Numbered from the stretch's first letter, positions 14,948 through 23,526 are shown. The stretch: DNA of 64,000 nucleotides from Sinomonas gamaensis (GCF_005876955.1 NZ_SSCL01000016.1:1-64000); one strand, 5' to 3'. A program made the numbers and translations. The notes: generated by a model not told the origin, from the sequence alone.

Positions 14948-16261
14948 CTAGCGTCGCGCGGCGAGCGCTGAGGCGAGGGCGCTGGCCGAGGTCGCGGAGC
15001 TGTCGATCCGCCAGTCGACTTCCTTGTTGTAGTCGAACCAGACGAAGCCCATGATGTCGGCCTGCCCGTTCAGGTAGGAGACGAGGGCCGTGTTCCACGC
15101 GGCCTTCGAGCCGCCCGCCTCCGCCGAGGCGGTCTCGGCGATGATGATCGACTTGCCCGGGGCCACGCTGCGGAGCTGGCTCAGTCCATCTCCGAACAGG
15201 GCCGAGGGCGTGGTCCACGAGCTCCATGAGGCGGCCGTGCCCCAGTTGTAGCCGTCGAGCGCCACGGTGTCGACGTAGCCGGCGCCAGGGTACAGGCCTG
15301 TGAGCGGGGTCGAGCCCCAGTACGGGACGTTCGGGCTCCACACCCAGGAGACATTGGTAGCGCCGGTGGAGGCGATGACGTCGTGCACGTGCCGCCACGC
15401 GGCGACGTAGTCGCCCGCCTGATTGCCGTTCACGCCCTCGGCCCACGGGTACCAGTTGCCGTTCATCTCGTGGGCGAAGCGGAGCATGACCGGCTTGCCC
15501 CAGGACGCGAGCGCCGTGCCCCACGAGCGGATGTACGAGTCGAAGTTCCCGGCGGCGATGTTCTTGAGCGAGTAGGCGGGCTGGTCCACGCCGTTCCCTG
15601 ACCACAGCCAGGGCTCCCACGTCACCAGGCTCGTCGCGCCGCGCGCTGCCACGGCGTCCAGGTCCGCGATCGGGGCTGCCTGGGAGAAATCCTTGTAGGA
15701 GAGGACGATCGAGGGGTTCTCGTTGACGAGGGTCGCGATCTGGTCGAGTTCGCTGCTCGCCTGCGGGCCTCCGGGCGTCCCCACGCCGAAGCGCAGCCGA
15801 GCCGAGCTGATCGAGGGGGTTGCCGTCGTCGTCTTCGCCGCCGTCTTGAGCGGGCTCGCGAGGAGGGACGACGTGCCCGCCGCGGCTGCCTGCGATTGGG
15901 CCGTCGTCGAGGCCGGGCTGTAGGTGACGGCGTAGGGCGCCGAAGCGGAGACGTGCCGCACGGTCGCCTTCACGAGCACGCTCGACGCGGTCGTCGGAGG
16001 GATCGTGACGGCGGCAGCGAAGGAGCCGTCGTCGTTCGTGGTGAACGGAACGCTCGCTGTCCCCGCAGCGAGCGTTCCGTCCGTCCCGCGGGCAAACCCG
16101 GTTCCGGTGACCAGGACCTCCGCCCCCGCCGGGCCCGAGGACGCGCTCAACGCAATCCCGGGCCGCCCAGCCGCCTGGGAGGGCGCGGCGATCCCGAACA
16201 GGACCGCCAATGCCAGGACAAGTCCGGACACGACAGGTCCGGCCAGCCTCTTCTTGAGCAC
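14948..16261 (-). CDS. Secreted GH26-like glycoside hydrolase (beta-mannanase-type fold)
   Basis: A 437-residue exported protein with a Sec signal peptide (MLKKRLAGPVVSGLVLALAV, cleavage near APSQAAG, residue 31). Residues about 34-115 form an Ig-like beta domain; an Ala/Ser/Thr-rich linker follows; residues about 155-437 are a TIM-barrel. RFAHEMNGNWYPW carries the probable acid/base Glu265, and SIIIAETASAEAGG carries the probable nucleophile Glu376, both in GH26 context. It should cleave a beta-1,4-mannan or related polysaccharide outside the cell. It sits alone between motB and fliM. Confidence 0.8.
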   Translation of the reverse strand: MLKKRLAGPVVSGLVLALAVLFGIAAPSQAAGRPGIALSASSGPAGAEVLVTGTGFARGTDGTLAAGTASVPFTTNDDGSFAAAVTIPPTTASSVLVKATVRHVSASAPYAVTYSPASTTAQSQAAAAGTSSLLASPLKTAAKTTTATPSISSARLRFGVGTPGGPQASSELDQIATLVNENPSIVLSYKDFSQAAPIADLDAVAARGATSLVTWEPWLWSGNGVDQPAYSLKNIAAGNFDSYIRSWGTALASWGKPVMLRFAHEMNGNWYPWAEGVNGNQAGDYVAAWRHVHDVIASTGATNVSWVWSPNVPYWGSTPLTGLYPGAGYVDTVALDGYNWGTAASWSSWTTPSALFGDGLSQLRSVAPGKSIIIAETASAEAGGSKAAWNTALVSYLNGQADIMGFVWFDYNKEVDWRIDSSATSASALASALAARR

Positions 16262-16422
16262 GTCTACTCCCCAACTCGGCGAGAAGAGGCCCGGCAGGGT
16301 GCTGTCCGCTCGCCCCCATACGGTCGAGCGGATTGGCCTCCGCAGACGATCCTCGCAGGAGCCCTGCGGATCCAGGACCGGGTTGGAGGAATCCTTGGGA
16401 AATCCTTGCTTTGCCCGCTCAG

Positions 16423-16466
16423 CAGCTCAGTACTCGTTCTTGATCAGCTCAGTATTCGTTCTTGAT
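16423..16466. repeat. 22-bp tandem duplication spanning a stop codon
   Basis: Two 22-bp units, 16423-16444 and 16445-16466, differ at one base (plus strand CAGCTCAGTA(C/T)TCG and following). The unit at 16445-16466 contains the stop codon (16449-16451) of the unknown gene to the right; the other copy lies just beyond the gene and repeats KNEY-stop in a shifted frame. Confidence 0.95.
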
Positions 16467-16913
16467 GACGAAGTACGAACCGCGGATCGTTCCGGCGAGC
16501 CTGGACTTCTGGCGCGCGAACTTGAACTGCGAGGCGAGCTCCTCGGGGACCTCCATCCCGTCGGAGAGCTTGAACCCCACGGCCCGCTTCCCGCCGTCGT
16601 CGATGGTGTACATGACGTTGATGGAGAGGCCGTTCTCGTAGAAGACGTAGGCCATCCGGATGTTCTCGACCTGGAAGGCCGAAGCCTCGAGGGGTGTGGA
16701 GGAGATGACGAGGTCGCGCTCTTCCTTGAGGATCCGGTGCACCCAGTCGATCGTCTCCTGGGCCTCGCTCGCAGGTACGACGGTGAAGTCGTGGTCGTAC
16801 TTGTTCTTGAAGTAGCGGGCCTCGTTCGCCCGAAGGCCCGCGAGCGCGTCCGCCACGGGGGAAGATTCCAAGCCGGTGGTCGAGACATTCGTGAAATCCA
16901 CGGTGTAGGACAT
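16449..16913 (-). CDS. Conserved-looking hypothetical protein (154 residues)
   Basis: I do not recognise this family. It is a soluble, mixed alpha/beta protein beginning MSYTVDFTNVSTTGLESSPV, without signal peptide or membrane helix. Its codon use is that of a real high-GC gene, and YFKNKYDHDFTVVP and VENIRMAYVFYENGLSINVM look like core strands. It lies in the gap between motB and fliM, 36 bases after the next unknown gene on the same strand. The 3' end is tandemly duplicated across the stop codon. It does not resemble FliL, FliW or a Gvp protein. Confidence 0.6.
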   Translation of the reverse strand: MSYTVDFTNVSTTGLESSPVADALAGLRANEARYFKNKYDHDFTVVPASEAQETIDWVHRILKEERDLVISSTPLEASAFQVENIRMAYVFYENGLSINVMYTIDDGGKRAVGFKLSDGMEVPEELASQFKFARQKSRLAGTIRGSYFVIKNEY

Positions 16914-16949
16914 GGCAGGAGGCTATCGCAGCCCTCCGATTCCGGCAGG

Positions 16950-17252
16950 CTACGAGACTCCGAGTCCTTCCCGGGCCAGATCGTGGAGGAGCTGGTAGTA
17001 GCTCGAGAGGGCGAGCGGCGGAGCCTGATGCAGATCCTCGAAGGTAGCCCGCGGCCGATCCACGCGGTACAGCGCCAGGATCGCCCGGTCCTCCTGATCG
17101 TCGTCGAGGGCGTGGTATGCGCCCACCGGCCTCTCCGACATGAGCGCCTGCGCATACTGGTCGAGGCGATGGTCGGGCATCGGGTTCCCCGCCCGATGCC
17201 ACACGTGGACCACGTCGTCCGATCCAAGCTTTGCTTCGTCTATTCCGAACAT
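16950..17252 (-). CDS. Hypothetical protein (100 residues)
   Basis: Not recognised. A soluble, acidic protein: MFGIDEAKLGSDDVVHVWHR at the N-terminus, LALSSYYQLLHDLAREGLGV at the C-terminus, with several histidines and tyrosines. The ATG at 17252 is preferred because GGGGGAG lies 7 bases upstream; the frame is open for another 17 codons. It precedes the other unknown gene on the same strand and follows motB after 118 bases that show nothing notable. Confidence 0.5.
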   Translation of the reverse strand: MFGIDEAKLGSDDVVHVWHRAGNPMPDHRLDQYAQALMSERPVGAYHALDDDQEDRAILALYRVDRPRATFEDLHQAPPLALSSYYQLLHDLAREGLGVS

Positions 17253-17370
17253 CGCCGTCTCCCCCTGTTCCCCGTTTCTGGCTGACCTCTCAGGTGCCGG
17301 CACTTCAACTGTCCCAATCCGCCGTACTCAGAAACCACACTTGTCCGTACTCGAATCAGCGCGGCCCCGA

Positions 17371-18171
17371 CTACTTCCCCTCGGTCCGCGCCTTGAGTGC
17401 TTCCGGGATCAGTGCCCGCACCGCCTCCGGCTTGTCGGAGAGGACGACGACGTCCACCCGCCGGTTCTGCTCGTGCTCGGCCTCGGTCTGGTCTGGGTTC
17501 GCGGGCCGGGAGGAGCCGTACCCTGTGGCGCCGACCCGTGGACCGGGCAGGCCGTCGTGCTCCACCATGTAGCGCAGCACCTTCGTGGCCCGCTCCGTCG
17601 AGAGTTCCCACACCGACGGGTAGCCCGTGATGAGGTTGGCGGCGTGGCCCTCGACCGAGACCTCGAGCGTGGTCGGCACCACGACCGGCGTGACGGCGTC
17701 GAGGACCTGGTTCGCCCGCGGGGTGAGGACCGAGCTGTCCGGCTGGAAGAACGTCTGAGAGCCGACGAGTTTGACGGTGAGGCCGCGCTCGTCGATCTGG
17801 AACTGGACGTCCTGCTGGATGCCGCGCTCGGCGAGCCGTGCCTCCATCTGCTTCTCCAGGGACGTCAGCCGGTCCACTTCCTTGAGCGCAAGGTCCAGGT
17901 TCGCGAACCCCTCCGCGTCCTTGTTCGCCTGATCCGGCGGGACGACCGTGCCGTTCGCGGTGTCGATCTTCTGCGTCACCGTGGTGCCGAAGCCCGTCGC
18001 GAGGGAGTTCCGCAGCTTCTCGAACTTGTTCTGGTCCACCGTGGACATCGCGAACAGCACCACGAAGAGGCAGAACAGGACCGTGATCATGTCCATGTAG
18101 GAGACGGCCCAGCGTTCGTCGACGTGGAACGGCGCGGGCTTCTTGAGCGGACGACGGCGGCGCGGGCTCAC
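17371..18171 (-). CDS. motB: Flagellar motor stator protein MotB
   Basis: A 266-residue stator protein. One transmembrane helix (about 22-42: AVSYMDMITVLFCLFVVLFA) contains the proton-binding Asp27 in YMDMIT. A periplasmic linker and plug region follow, then an OmpA-like peptidoglycan-binding domain (about 125-250) with TTLEVSVEGHAAN and NRRVDVVVL. It anchors the stator to the wall and completes the ion channel with MotA. The GTG start follows AGGGAAA and lies 24 bases after motA. Confidence 0.93.
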   Translation of the reverse strand: MSPRRRRPLKKPAPFHVDERWAVSYMDMITVLFCLFVVLFAMSTVDQNKFEKLRNSLATGFGTTVTQKIDTANGTVVPPDQANKDAEGFANLDLALKEVDRLTSLEKQMEARLAERGIQQDVQFQIDERGLTVKLVGSQTFFQPDSSVLTPRANQVLDAVTPVVVPTTLEVSVEGHAANLITGYPSVWELSTERATKVLRYMVEHDGLPGPRVGATGYGSSRPANPDQTEAEHEQNRRVDVVVLSDKPEAVRALIPEALKARTEGK

Positions 18172-18195
18172 GCTGTTTCCCTCATGGCGTTGCCC

Positions 18196-18996
18196 TCACG
18201 CAGCGGACCTCAAGTTCTCCTTCGCGTCCGCCTTCCCCTTGCCCTTGAAGTGGTGGTCCGGGACCATTGCCCGCAACCGGTCGGCGAGCAGCATGGGCTG
18301 CGCCCCCTCCTGAACCGCGAGGATGCCTTCCATGACGAGCGTCATCCGCTCGACCTCGAGCTCGCTCAGCCTCGTGATGCGCGCCGAGAACGGCAGCCAG
18401 ATGAAGTTCGCCGAGAGCAGGCCCCACAGCGTGGCCACGAAGGCGCTCGCGATCATCGGACCGAGGCTCGTGGGGTCCGAGAGATTCTCGAGGACGTGGG
18501 TCAGCGAGACCACGGTTCCGATAATGCCGATCGTCGGTGCGTAGCCGCCGAGCGCCGCGAAGAACCTCGCGTTGGCGTGGTCCGCCCGGGAGCGGGTGCC
18601 GATCTCGTCCTCCATCATGGTCCGCAGCTCGTCGGCATCGGTTCCGTCGGCAACGTTCTGGAGCGCGCGTGCCAGGAAGGGATCGTTGGTGTCGCTCGCT
18701 TCCGACTCGAGCGCAAGGAGGCCCTCGCTCCGGGCCTTCTCCGCGAGAGCGATGATCTTGTCGATGCTCTCCTGGGGCTTCGACGGCTTCCCGAGGAGCG
18801 CCTTCGGGATCGCCTTGAAGGCCTGGACGGTGTCCTTGAGCGTGTTCCCCGCGAGGCCGACGGCCAGCGTCGCGCCGAAGACGAGGATCATCGGCGGCGG
18901 CAGCAGCAGCGCGGTGACGCTCGCGCCCTCCATTGACACGATCGCGACGACCGAGCCGAACGCGAGGAGCAGGCCGATGATGACTGAAGGATCCAT
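18196..18996 (-). CDS. motA: Flagellar motor stator protein MotA
   Basis: A 266-residue inner-membrane protein with four transmembrane helices: two in the first 55 residues, then a cytoplasmic loop with ARSEGLLALESEASDTNDPF that carries the rotor-contacting charges, then GGYAPTIGIIGTVVSLTHVL with the conserved proline, and a fourth helix SAFVATLWGLLSANFIWLPF. It forms the stator ion channel with MotB. It starts 9 bases after flbD. Confidence 0.95.
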   Translation of the reverse strand: MDPSVIIGLLLAFGSVVAIVSMEGASVTALLLPPPMILVFGATLAVGLAGNTLKDTVQAFKAIPKALLGKPSKPQESIDKIIALAEKARSEGLLALESEASDTNDPFLARALQNVADGTDADELRTMMEDEIGTRSRADHANARFFAALGGYAPTIGIIGTVVSLTHVLENLSDPTSLGPMIASAFVATLWGLLSANFIWLPFSARITRLSELEVERMTLVMEGILAVQEGAQPMLLADRLRAMVPDHHFKGKGKADAKENLRSAA

Positions 18997-19005
18997 GGGC
19001 CCCTC

Positions 19006-19248
19006 CTACTCGGGATCCGGCACAACGGTGAGGTGCTGGCCCTCCACGACCGGCAGCGCCCGGGCGGTCGCCAGAACGTACGCCTTGTAGCGCGCGATGA
19101 GGTCGATAACCTCCAGAAGGCTCTCCCGCACCACATACGTGGTGCCCTCGATCATCACGAGCGTGGTGTCAGGGTTCTCCTGAATACGCTCAATCAGATC
19201 CGGGTTGACCGCGAAGCGGGACCCGTTGAGGCGGGTGACAACGATCAT
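19006..19248 (-). CDS. flbD: Flagellar FlbD family protein
   Basis: An 80-residue protein beginning MIVVTRLNGSRFAVNPDLIE and containing TTLVMIEGTTYVVRES, the FlbD pattern; this small family lies just before motAB in Gram-positive flagellar operons and has no firmly established biochemical role. The ATG at 19248 is about 37 bases from the predicted transcription start of the sigma-28-type promoter, so flbD heads a flbD-motA-motB unit here instead of following flgE directly. Confidence 0.9.
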   Translation of the reverse strand: MIVVTRLNGSRFAVNPDLIERIQENPDTTLVMIEGTTYVVRESLLEVIDLIARYKAYVLATARALPVVEGQHLTVVPDPE

Positions 19249-19291
19249 GGAGCCGTTTCTGGTGGAGGTGCAGCTGAGCTTTCCCTCTCAC

Positions 19292-19318
19292 CTATCGGCC
19301 GCGCGCCGGGCGGCGTTA
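19292..19318 (-). promoter_or_regulatory. Sigma-28 (FliA/SigD)-type promoter of flbD-motA-motB
   Basis: Minus strand GCTAAC (TAAC at 19318-19315), 15 bases, GCCGATAG at 19299-19292. This closely fits the FliA/SigD consensus TAAA-N15-GCCGATAA. It gives a 5' leader of about 37 bases before flbD. Confidence 0.85.
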
Positions 19319-19437
19319 GCCGTCACGGGCTCCCCCTGCGCTCCCGCCTTGCGTTGACTCGGCCAACCCTTGCTTGCTCCGCTGGGCGGGAGGGTAATGG
19401 AGCTACCGGAACCGTCGAAGAACGCAAAGGTCGCACG

Positions 19438-21312
19438 ATGACAACCACACTCACGAAGCCCGACCTCGAGACCGTCGCCGAAGTAGCCGCCCAGCTCCGC
19501 GTGGATTCCGTCCGCTCGAGCACGAGCGCGGGATCCGGCCATCCGACGTCGTCCATGTCTGCCGCTGATCTCCTCGCCGTGCTGATCAGCAGACACCTGC
19601 GCTACGACTGGGACAGCCCCGACAATCCCCGCAACGACCACCTCGTCTTCTCGAAGGGCCACGCGTCCCCGCTGCTGTATTCGGTGTTCCGCGCGGTGGG
19701 CGTGGTCGGCGAGGACGAGCTCCTGAACGGTTATCGGCGCTTCGACCAGCGCCTCGAAGGGCATCCCACACCCGAGCTGCCATGGGTCGACGTCGCCACT
19801 GGGTCCCTCGGCCAAGGCCTCCCCGATGGTGTCGGCATTGCCCTCGCCGGCAAGTACCTCGACAAGCTGCCCTACCGCGTCTGGGTTCTGTGCGGCGACA
19901 GCGAGTTCGCCGAGGGGTCCATCTGGGAGGCGCTCGACAAGGCCTCGCACTACAAGCTGTCCAACCTCGTGGCCATCCTCGACGTCAATCGGCTCGGCCA
20001 GCGCGGCGAGACCGATCTCGGCTGGGACACCGAGGCCTACCGGCGCCGGGCCGAGGCGTTCGGCGCGCGGGTGCTGATCGTCGACGGCCACGACCTCGAT
20101 GCCATCGACGAGGCGTTCACGACGGCGGAGGACGCCTCGGGCGAACAGCCCACCGTGATCATCGCCAAAACCGTGAAGGGGAAGGGCTTCTCCGAAGTCG
20201 AGGACAGCCCCGACTGGCACGGCAAGCCGTTCCCCGAGGACATGGCCGAGCGGGCCATCAAGGAGCTCGGCGGCGAGCGCGACGTCCAAGTCCGCGGTCC
20301 CCGCCCGGATTCGGACGACGGCGGCCTGCCGCCCCGCGAGGCGGCCAAGTCCCCCGAGCTTCCGCGCTACGAGGTCGGCGAGAAGGTGGCGACCCGGAAG
20401 GCCTACGGCGAGGCGCTGGCGGCGCTGGGAGCTGCGGATCCCGCCGTCGTCGCCCTCGATGCCGAGGTGAGCAACTCGACGTACGCCAACAAGTTCGCCG
20501 GCGAGTTCCCGGACCGCTATTTCGAGATGTTCATCGCGGAGCAGCAGCTGGTCGCCGCAGCGACAGGGCTGGGCGTGCGGGGCTACAAGCCGTTTGCCTC
20601 GACGTTCGCGGCGTTCCTCACCCGCGCCTACGACTTCATCCGCATGGGCGCCATCTCCCGCGCGGACCTGCGGCTCTCGGGATCGCACGCCGGCGTCGAG
20701 ATCGGGGCCGACGGCCCCTCCCAGATGGCGCTCGAGGACCTCGCCATGCTCCGCGCGGTCCACGGTTCCACCGTCCTCTACCCGAGCGATGCGACAAGCG
20801 CGGCAGCGCTCGTGGCGCAAATGGCCTCGCTCAGCGGGGTCAGCTACGTCCGCACGACGCGCGGCGCGTACCCCGTGCTCTACGGACCCGAGCAGGACTT
20901 CCCCGTCGGCGGCTCGAAGACGCTGCGGGAGGGCGACGACGTCACTCTCGTGGGCGCGGGCGTCACTTTGCATGCGTGCCTGGCTGCAGCGGATCAGCTC
21001 GAGGGCGAGGGGATTCATGCCCGCGTCATCGACTGCTACTCGCTCAAGCCGATCGACCAAGCGGGGCTGCGGGCCGCGTCGGAGGCGACGGGTGGGCGGC
21101 TCGTCGTCGTCGAGGACCACCATCCGGAAGGCGGGCTGGGCTCCGCCGTCGTCGACGCCCTCCTGGGTGCCGGCCAGACGACCCTCCACCTCAAGCACCT
21201 CGCGGTGCGCGGAATGCCGGGCTCGGGAACCGGCGAGGAGCTCATGGCCTGGGCCGGAATCGATGCCAATGCTATCGCCGACGCCGCGAGGGGCCTGGCG
21301 AAGAAGGGCTGA
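19438..21312 (+). CDS. tkt: Transketolase
   Basis: A 624-residue thiamine-diphosphate enzyme that transfers two-carbon ketol units in the pentose phosphate pathway. SGHPTSSMSAADLLAVL and VFSKGHASPLLYS start the TPP domain; CGDSEFAEGSIWEAL is the TPP/Mg-binding segment; FIAEQQLVAAATGL with its catalytic Glu begins the Pyr domain; a C-terminal domain follows. It is of the shorter (about 620-residue, eukaryote-like) type rather than the 660-700-residue bacterial TktA type, so it may be a second, specialised copy. The ATG follows AAAGG by 8 bases. It is divergent from flbD and marks the left end of the metabolic insert. Confidence 0.9.
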   Translation: MTTTLTKPDLETVAEVAAQLRVDSVRSSTSAGSGHPTSSMSAADLLAVLISRHLRYDWDSPDNPRNDHLVFSKGHASPLLYSVFRAVGVVGEDELLNGYRRFDQRLEGHPTPELPWVDVATGSLGQGLPDGVGIALAGKYLDKLPYRVWVLCGDSEFAEGSIWEALDKASHYKLSNLVAILDVNRLGQRGETDLGWDTEAYRRRAEAFGARVLIVDGHDLDAIDEAFTTAEDASGEQPTVIIAKTVKGKGFSEVEDSPDWHGKPFPEDMAERAIKELGGERDVQVRGPRPDSDDGGLPPREAAKSPELPRYEVGEKVATRKAYGEALAALGAADPAVVALDAEVSNSTYANKFAGEFPDRYFEMFIAEQQLVAAATGLGVRGYKPFASTFAAFLTRAYDFIRMGAISRADLRLSGSHAGVEIGADGPSQMALEDLAMLRAVHGSTVLYPSDATSAAALVAQMASLSGVSYVRTTRGAYPVLYGPEQDFPVGGSKTLREGDDVTLVGAGVTLHACLAAADQLEGEGIHARVIDCYSLKPIDQAGLRAASEATGGRLVVVEDHHPEGGLGSAVVDALLGAGQTTLHLKHLAVRGMPGSGTGEELMAWAGIDANAIADAARGLAKKG

Positions 21313-21335
21313 GCTCTCCCCTTGCGGGACTTGCG

Positions 21336-21394
21336 GGAATTGTCGGGTTACTGCGGGTCTTCGTGGCCTCTACCCGCGAAAACCCGACAATTCC
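21336..21394. terminator. Long inverted repeat after tkt (bidirectional terminator-like)
   Basis: GGAATTGTCGGGTT (21336-21349) and its exact complement AACCCGACAATTCC (21381-21394) enclose GCGGGT (21353-21358) and ACCCGC (21372-21377), giving a long stem. GAGCTC occurs on both outer sides (21311 and 21397). It lies between the convergent tkt and small hypothetical gene and overlaps the last codons of the latter. A direct repeat CTTGCGGGA occurs twice just left of it. Confidence 0.75.
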
Positions 21395-21603
21395 GGGAGC
21401 TCGGTGAGCGTCCTGACCCGAGGCGCCCTTCCGCTGTGGCGCGCGTCGTTGTGCTGCTGGGCAAACGCCCACGCCGATTCCCGCTCGTCGAAGACCCGGC
21501 CTTCGTGGTGTGCCTCGCACAGGCTCAGGTACGCCTTCCCGTCAGACCCGAAGATGGGCATGACGAGCGCCCCTCCGAGCGCTTTCATCGACCGCTTCCC
21601 CAT
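21370..21603 (-). CDS. Hypothetical small protein
   Basis: Not recognised. About 77 residues, beginning MGKRSMKALGGALVMPIFGS, containing SLCEAHHEGRVFDERESAWA. The start is uncertain: ATGs at 21615, 21603 and 21588 are possible, the last with GGGGAAG at good spacing. The final codons (ELPELSGF) are part of the inverted repeat downstream of tkt, so the true C-terminus is tied to that structure. It follows another small gene by about 10 bases on the same strand. Confidence 0.45.
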   Translation of the reverse strand: MGKRSMKALGGALVMPIFGSDGKAYLSLCEAHHEGRVFDERESAWAFAQQHNDARHSGRAPRVRTLTELPELSGFRG

Positions 21604-21625
21604 CACTCCCCCCATCGTTTCACCG

Positions 21626-21853
21626 TTAGGACTGGGTTACCCCCCAGCCTTCCGGGCGAACCACTGTCCTGAGGTGCTCGAGCAGAGCCTGCTCCGGGTC
21701 GCCTGTGTGCTCCTCGACTAGCTCTTTGAGGCGGGTCTTGGAATCGACGCCAAGCTCCTGCGCTTCCAGAAGATGCTGGATGATCCACAGCGAGCGGTAG
21801 TGGGCCTCGGCGGCGGCGTCGAGGACCGGAACTGGGCGATCGGATTCTGACAT
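21626..21853 (-). CDS. Hypothetical small protein
   Basis: Not recognised. 75 residues, highly acidic and helical: MSESDRPVPVLDAAAEAHYR, HLLEAQELGVDSKTRLKELV. No membrane segment. The ATG at 21853 (MSESD) is chosen; the frame is open much further upstream, but that region is occupied by the divergent SRPBCC gene. No strong ribosome-binding site is visible. Confidence 0.5.
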   Translation of the reverse strand: MSESDRPVPVLDAAAEAHYRSLWIIQHLLEAQELGVDSKTRLKELVEEHTGDPEQALLEHLRTVVRPEGWGVTQS

Positions 21854-21943
21854 GCCGACGATCGTAGAAGTAGACAGAACGCTCTGTCCAGTTGGGATTG
21901 AGGCGACCGTCACAATCGTGCACGTCGTACTACGCTCGTGTCC

Positions 21944-22342
21944 ATGTCCGAATTCCGCCACGTGGCAGTCCCCATTGCGCTGCCCGCGCGTGACGTGGCC
22001 GCCTTCGCCGGCAACCCCGTCAACCTGCCCAGCTGGGCCGCCGGGCTGGCGGGCGGCGTCCGCTCCGAGGGCGGGCGGTGGATCGCGGCTTCGCCGATGG
22101 GCGACGTCGAAGTCCGCTTCGTGGGCGATGTTGCCGCCGGAATCCTGGACCATGAGGTCACGCTGCCCACCGGTGAGACCGTGCTGAACCAGTTCCGGAT
22201 CCTCGACGATCGCAGCCACAGCCTCGCCATCTTCCACCTCCGACGCGAGCCGGGCGTCAGCGATGCGGCCTTTGAAAGCGATGCGGCGGCGGTGCAGCAG
22301 GATCTCGAGACCCTCAAGCGAGTGCTCGAGCAGAAGGCATAG
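21944..22342 (+). CDS. SRPBCC-like (START-fold) protein
   Basis: A 132-residue single-domain protein. Beginning SEFRHVAVPIALPARDVAAF, then NLPSWAAGLAGGVRSEGGRW and MGDVEVRFVGDVAAGILDHE, it follows the helix-grip pattern of polyketide cyclase/dehydrase-like SRPBCC proteins, where the early NxxxWxxW-like stretch is typical. It may bind a hydrophobic ligand; substrate unknown. The MFS gene starts 20 bases downstream, so the two probably form a unit. Confidence 0.65.
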   Translation: MSEFRHVAVPIALPARDVAAFAGNPVNLPSWAAGLAGGVRSEGGRWIAASPMGDVEVRFVGDVAAGILDHEVTLPTGETVLNQFRILDDRSHSLAIFHLRREPGVSDAAFESDAAAVQQDLETLKRVLEQKA

Positions 22343-22362
22343 GAAAGGGGAACAGCCGAAGC

Positions 22363-23526
22363 ATGGGGGCTCTCGGGTATCTCGCCGCGTCCACACCGCC
22401 GCGACTCGCAAGCGCTGGGTCCGCCGTCGCCATCCCCATCCTTGCAGTGCAGCAGCTTGGCAGCATCGGGATCGGCGGGGCCCTCGTGGCCGTTTCCCTC
22501 GGGCCCAGCATTCTCGCCGCTCCGCTCGTCGGCGCCGTCCTCGACCGGACGCGGCGTCCCGGCTACCTCATCGGGATGGCGGGCCTCCTGACCGCCGCGG
22601 CGTTCTTCGTGGCTGGCTTCCTGGACCGCGTTCCGCTGCCCCTCGAGTTCTCGTCGTTGGCAGTCGCGGGCGCGGTCGCCCCGTTCTACATGGGCGGGCT
22701 GTCCAGCTTCGTGGCCGACGCGATTCGTGACCAGCGAAGATCCTTCGCCTACGACGCCCTCTCCTACAACTTGTCCGCGGTCGCCGGTCCCGCTCTCGTT
22801 GCCGCGATGGCGGCGCTGCTTCCGGCACAAGCCGCCATGTTCGTCCTGTCGGCGGCCGCGCTCCTCGGCGCGGTCTGTGTGGTGGCCATCGGGCTGCCGG
22901 CGCACGGAGCGAGAGAGCACTCCGTCTGGAGCACAACCCTCGCCGGTCTGCGTCACATCTTCGGCCACCGTCCCCTCGCCGTTGTGACCGTTTCGTCCTC
23001 GCTCACGCAGCTCGGCCAAGGTGGGCTCGCGGTCGCCGCCGTCGCACTGTCCATCGACCGGATCGGGTCGCCCGCCGACGCCGCGCTCCTCGTGACGGCC
23101 TTCGCCGCCGGGAGCCTGCTCGGCGCCGTCGTCGAGACCGCGCGGCCCACGCGAGCTCGCCCGCACGTGGTGATGGGCGTCGGCTTCCTCGCGACCGGCG
23201 TCTTCACGATCGCCGCCGTGGCGAACCTGGGAATGGTGTGGACCGTCGTCGCCATCGGCCTCTCGGGCGCGTTCACCGCTTCCACCTCCGCGGCCATGCT
23301 GCTGCTCCGCAACGCCCTGAGCCCGGCCCATCTGCGGGCCCAGATCTTCACCGTCGGGGCGGGCCTTCGGGCCAGCGCATCCGCGGCAGGGGCGGCCCTC
23401 GCCGGTTCGGCCACGGGACTCGGAGGCGCGGTTGCTGTGGCTGCAATCGGAGTGGTGTGGATCGTCTCGGCCGCGCTCATGGCCGCCTACCCGTCGGAGG
23501 CTCCGGTGACCCAGGAGATCCACTAG
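22363..23526 (+). CDS. MFS transporter, probable drug or metabolite exporter
   Basis: A 387-residue membrane protein with about 12 hydrophobic segments. Loop 2-3 reads GAVLDRTRRPGYLIG, a short form of the MFS GxxxDRxxRR motif; Ala/Gly-rich helices fill the rest. It is most like small efflux-type MFS proteins. Ribosome-binding site AGGAAAGGGG precedes the ATG. The gene ends 14 bases before the 21-bp-period repeat array (locus B). Confidence 0.8.
   Translation: MGALGYLAASTPPRLASAGSAVAIPILAVQQLGSIGIGGALVAVSLGPSILAAPLVGAVLDRTRRPGYLIGMAGLLTAAAFFVAGFLDRVPLPLEFSSLAVAGAVAPFYMGGLSSFVADAIRDQRRSFAYDALSYNLSAVAGPALVAAMAALLPAQAAMFVLSAAALLGAVCVVAIGLPAHGAREHSVWSTTLAGLRHIFGHRPLAVVTVSSSLTQLGQGGLAVAAVALSIDRIGSPADAALLVTAFAAGSLLGAVVETARPTRARPHVVMGVGFLATGVFTIAAVANLGMVWTVVAIGLSGAFTASTSAAMLLLRNALSPAHLRAQIFTVGAGLRASASAAGAALAGSATGLGGAVAVAAIGVVWIVSAALMAAYPSEAPVTQEIH

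Noticed and set aside
16449-17252. The two unknown genes between motB and fliM as displaced fliL or fliW
   Set aside because: FliL needs an N-terminal membrane helix and FliW has a recognisable beta-barrel pattern; neither is seen.
19249-19437. Riboswitch before transketolase
   Set aside because: No conserved riboswitch core could be found; the space holds the flbD promoter and an ordinary ribosome-binding site.
19288-21198. Long open frame (636 codons) antisense to transketolase
   Set aside because: It is a shadow of high-GC codon bias; its protein has no recognisable domain, while the sense strand encodes a complete transketolase.
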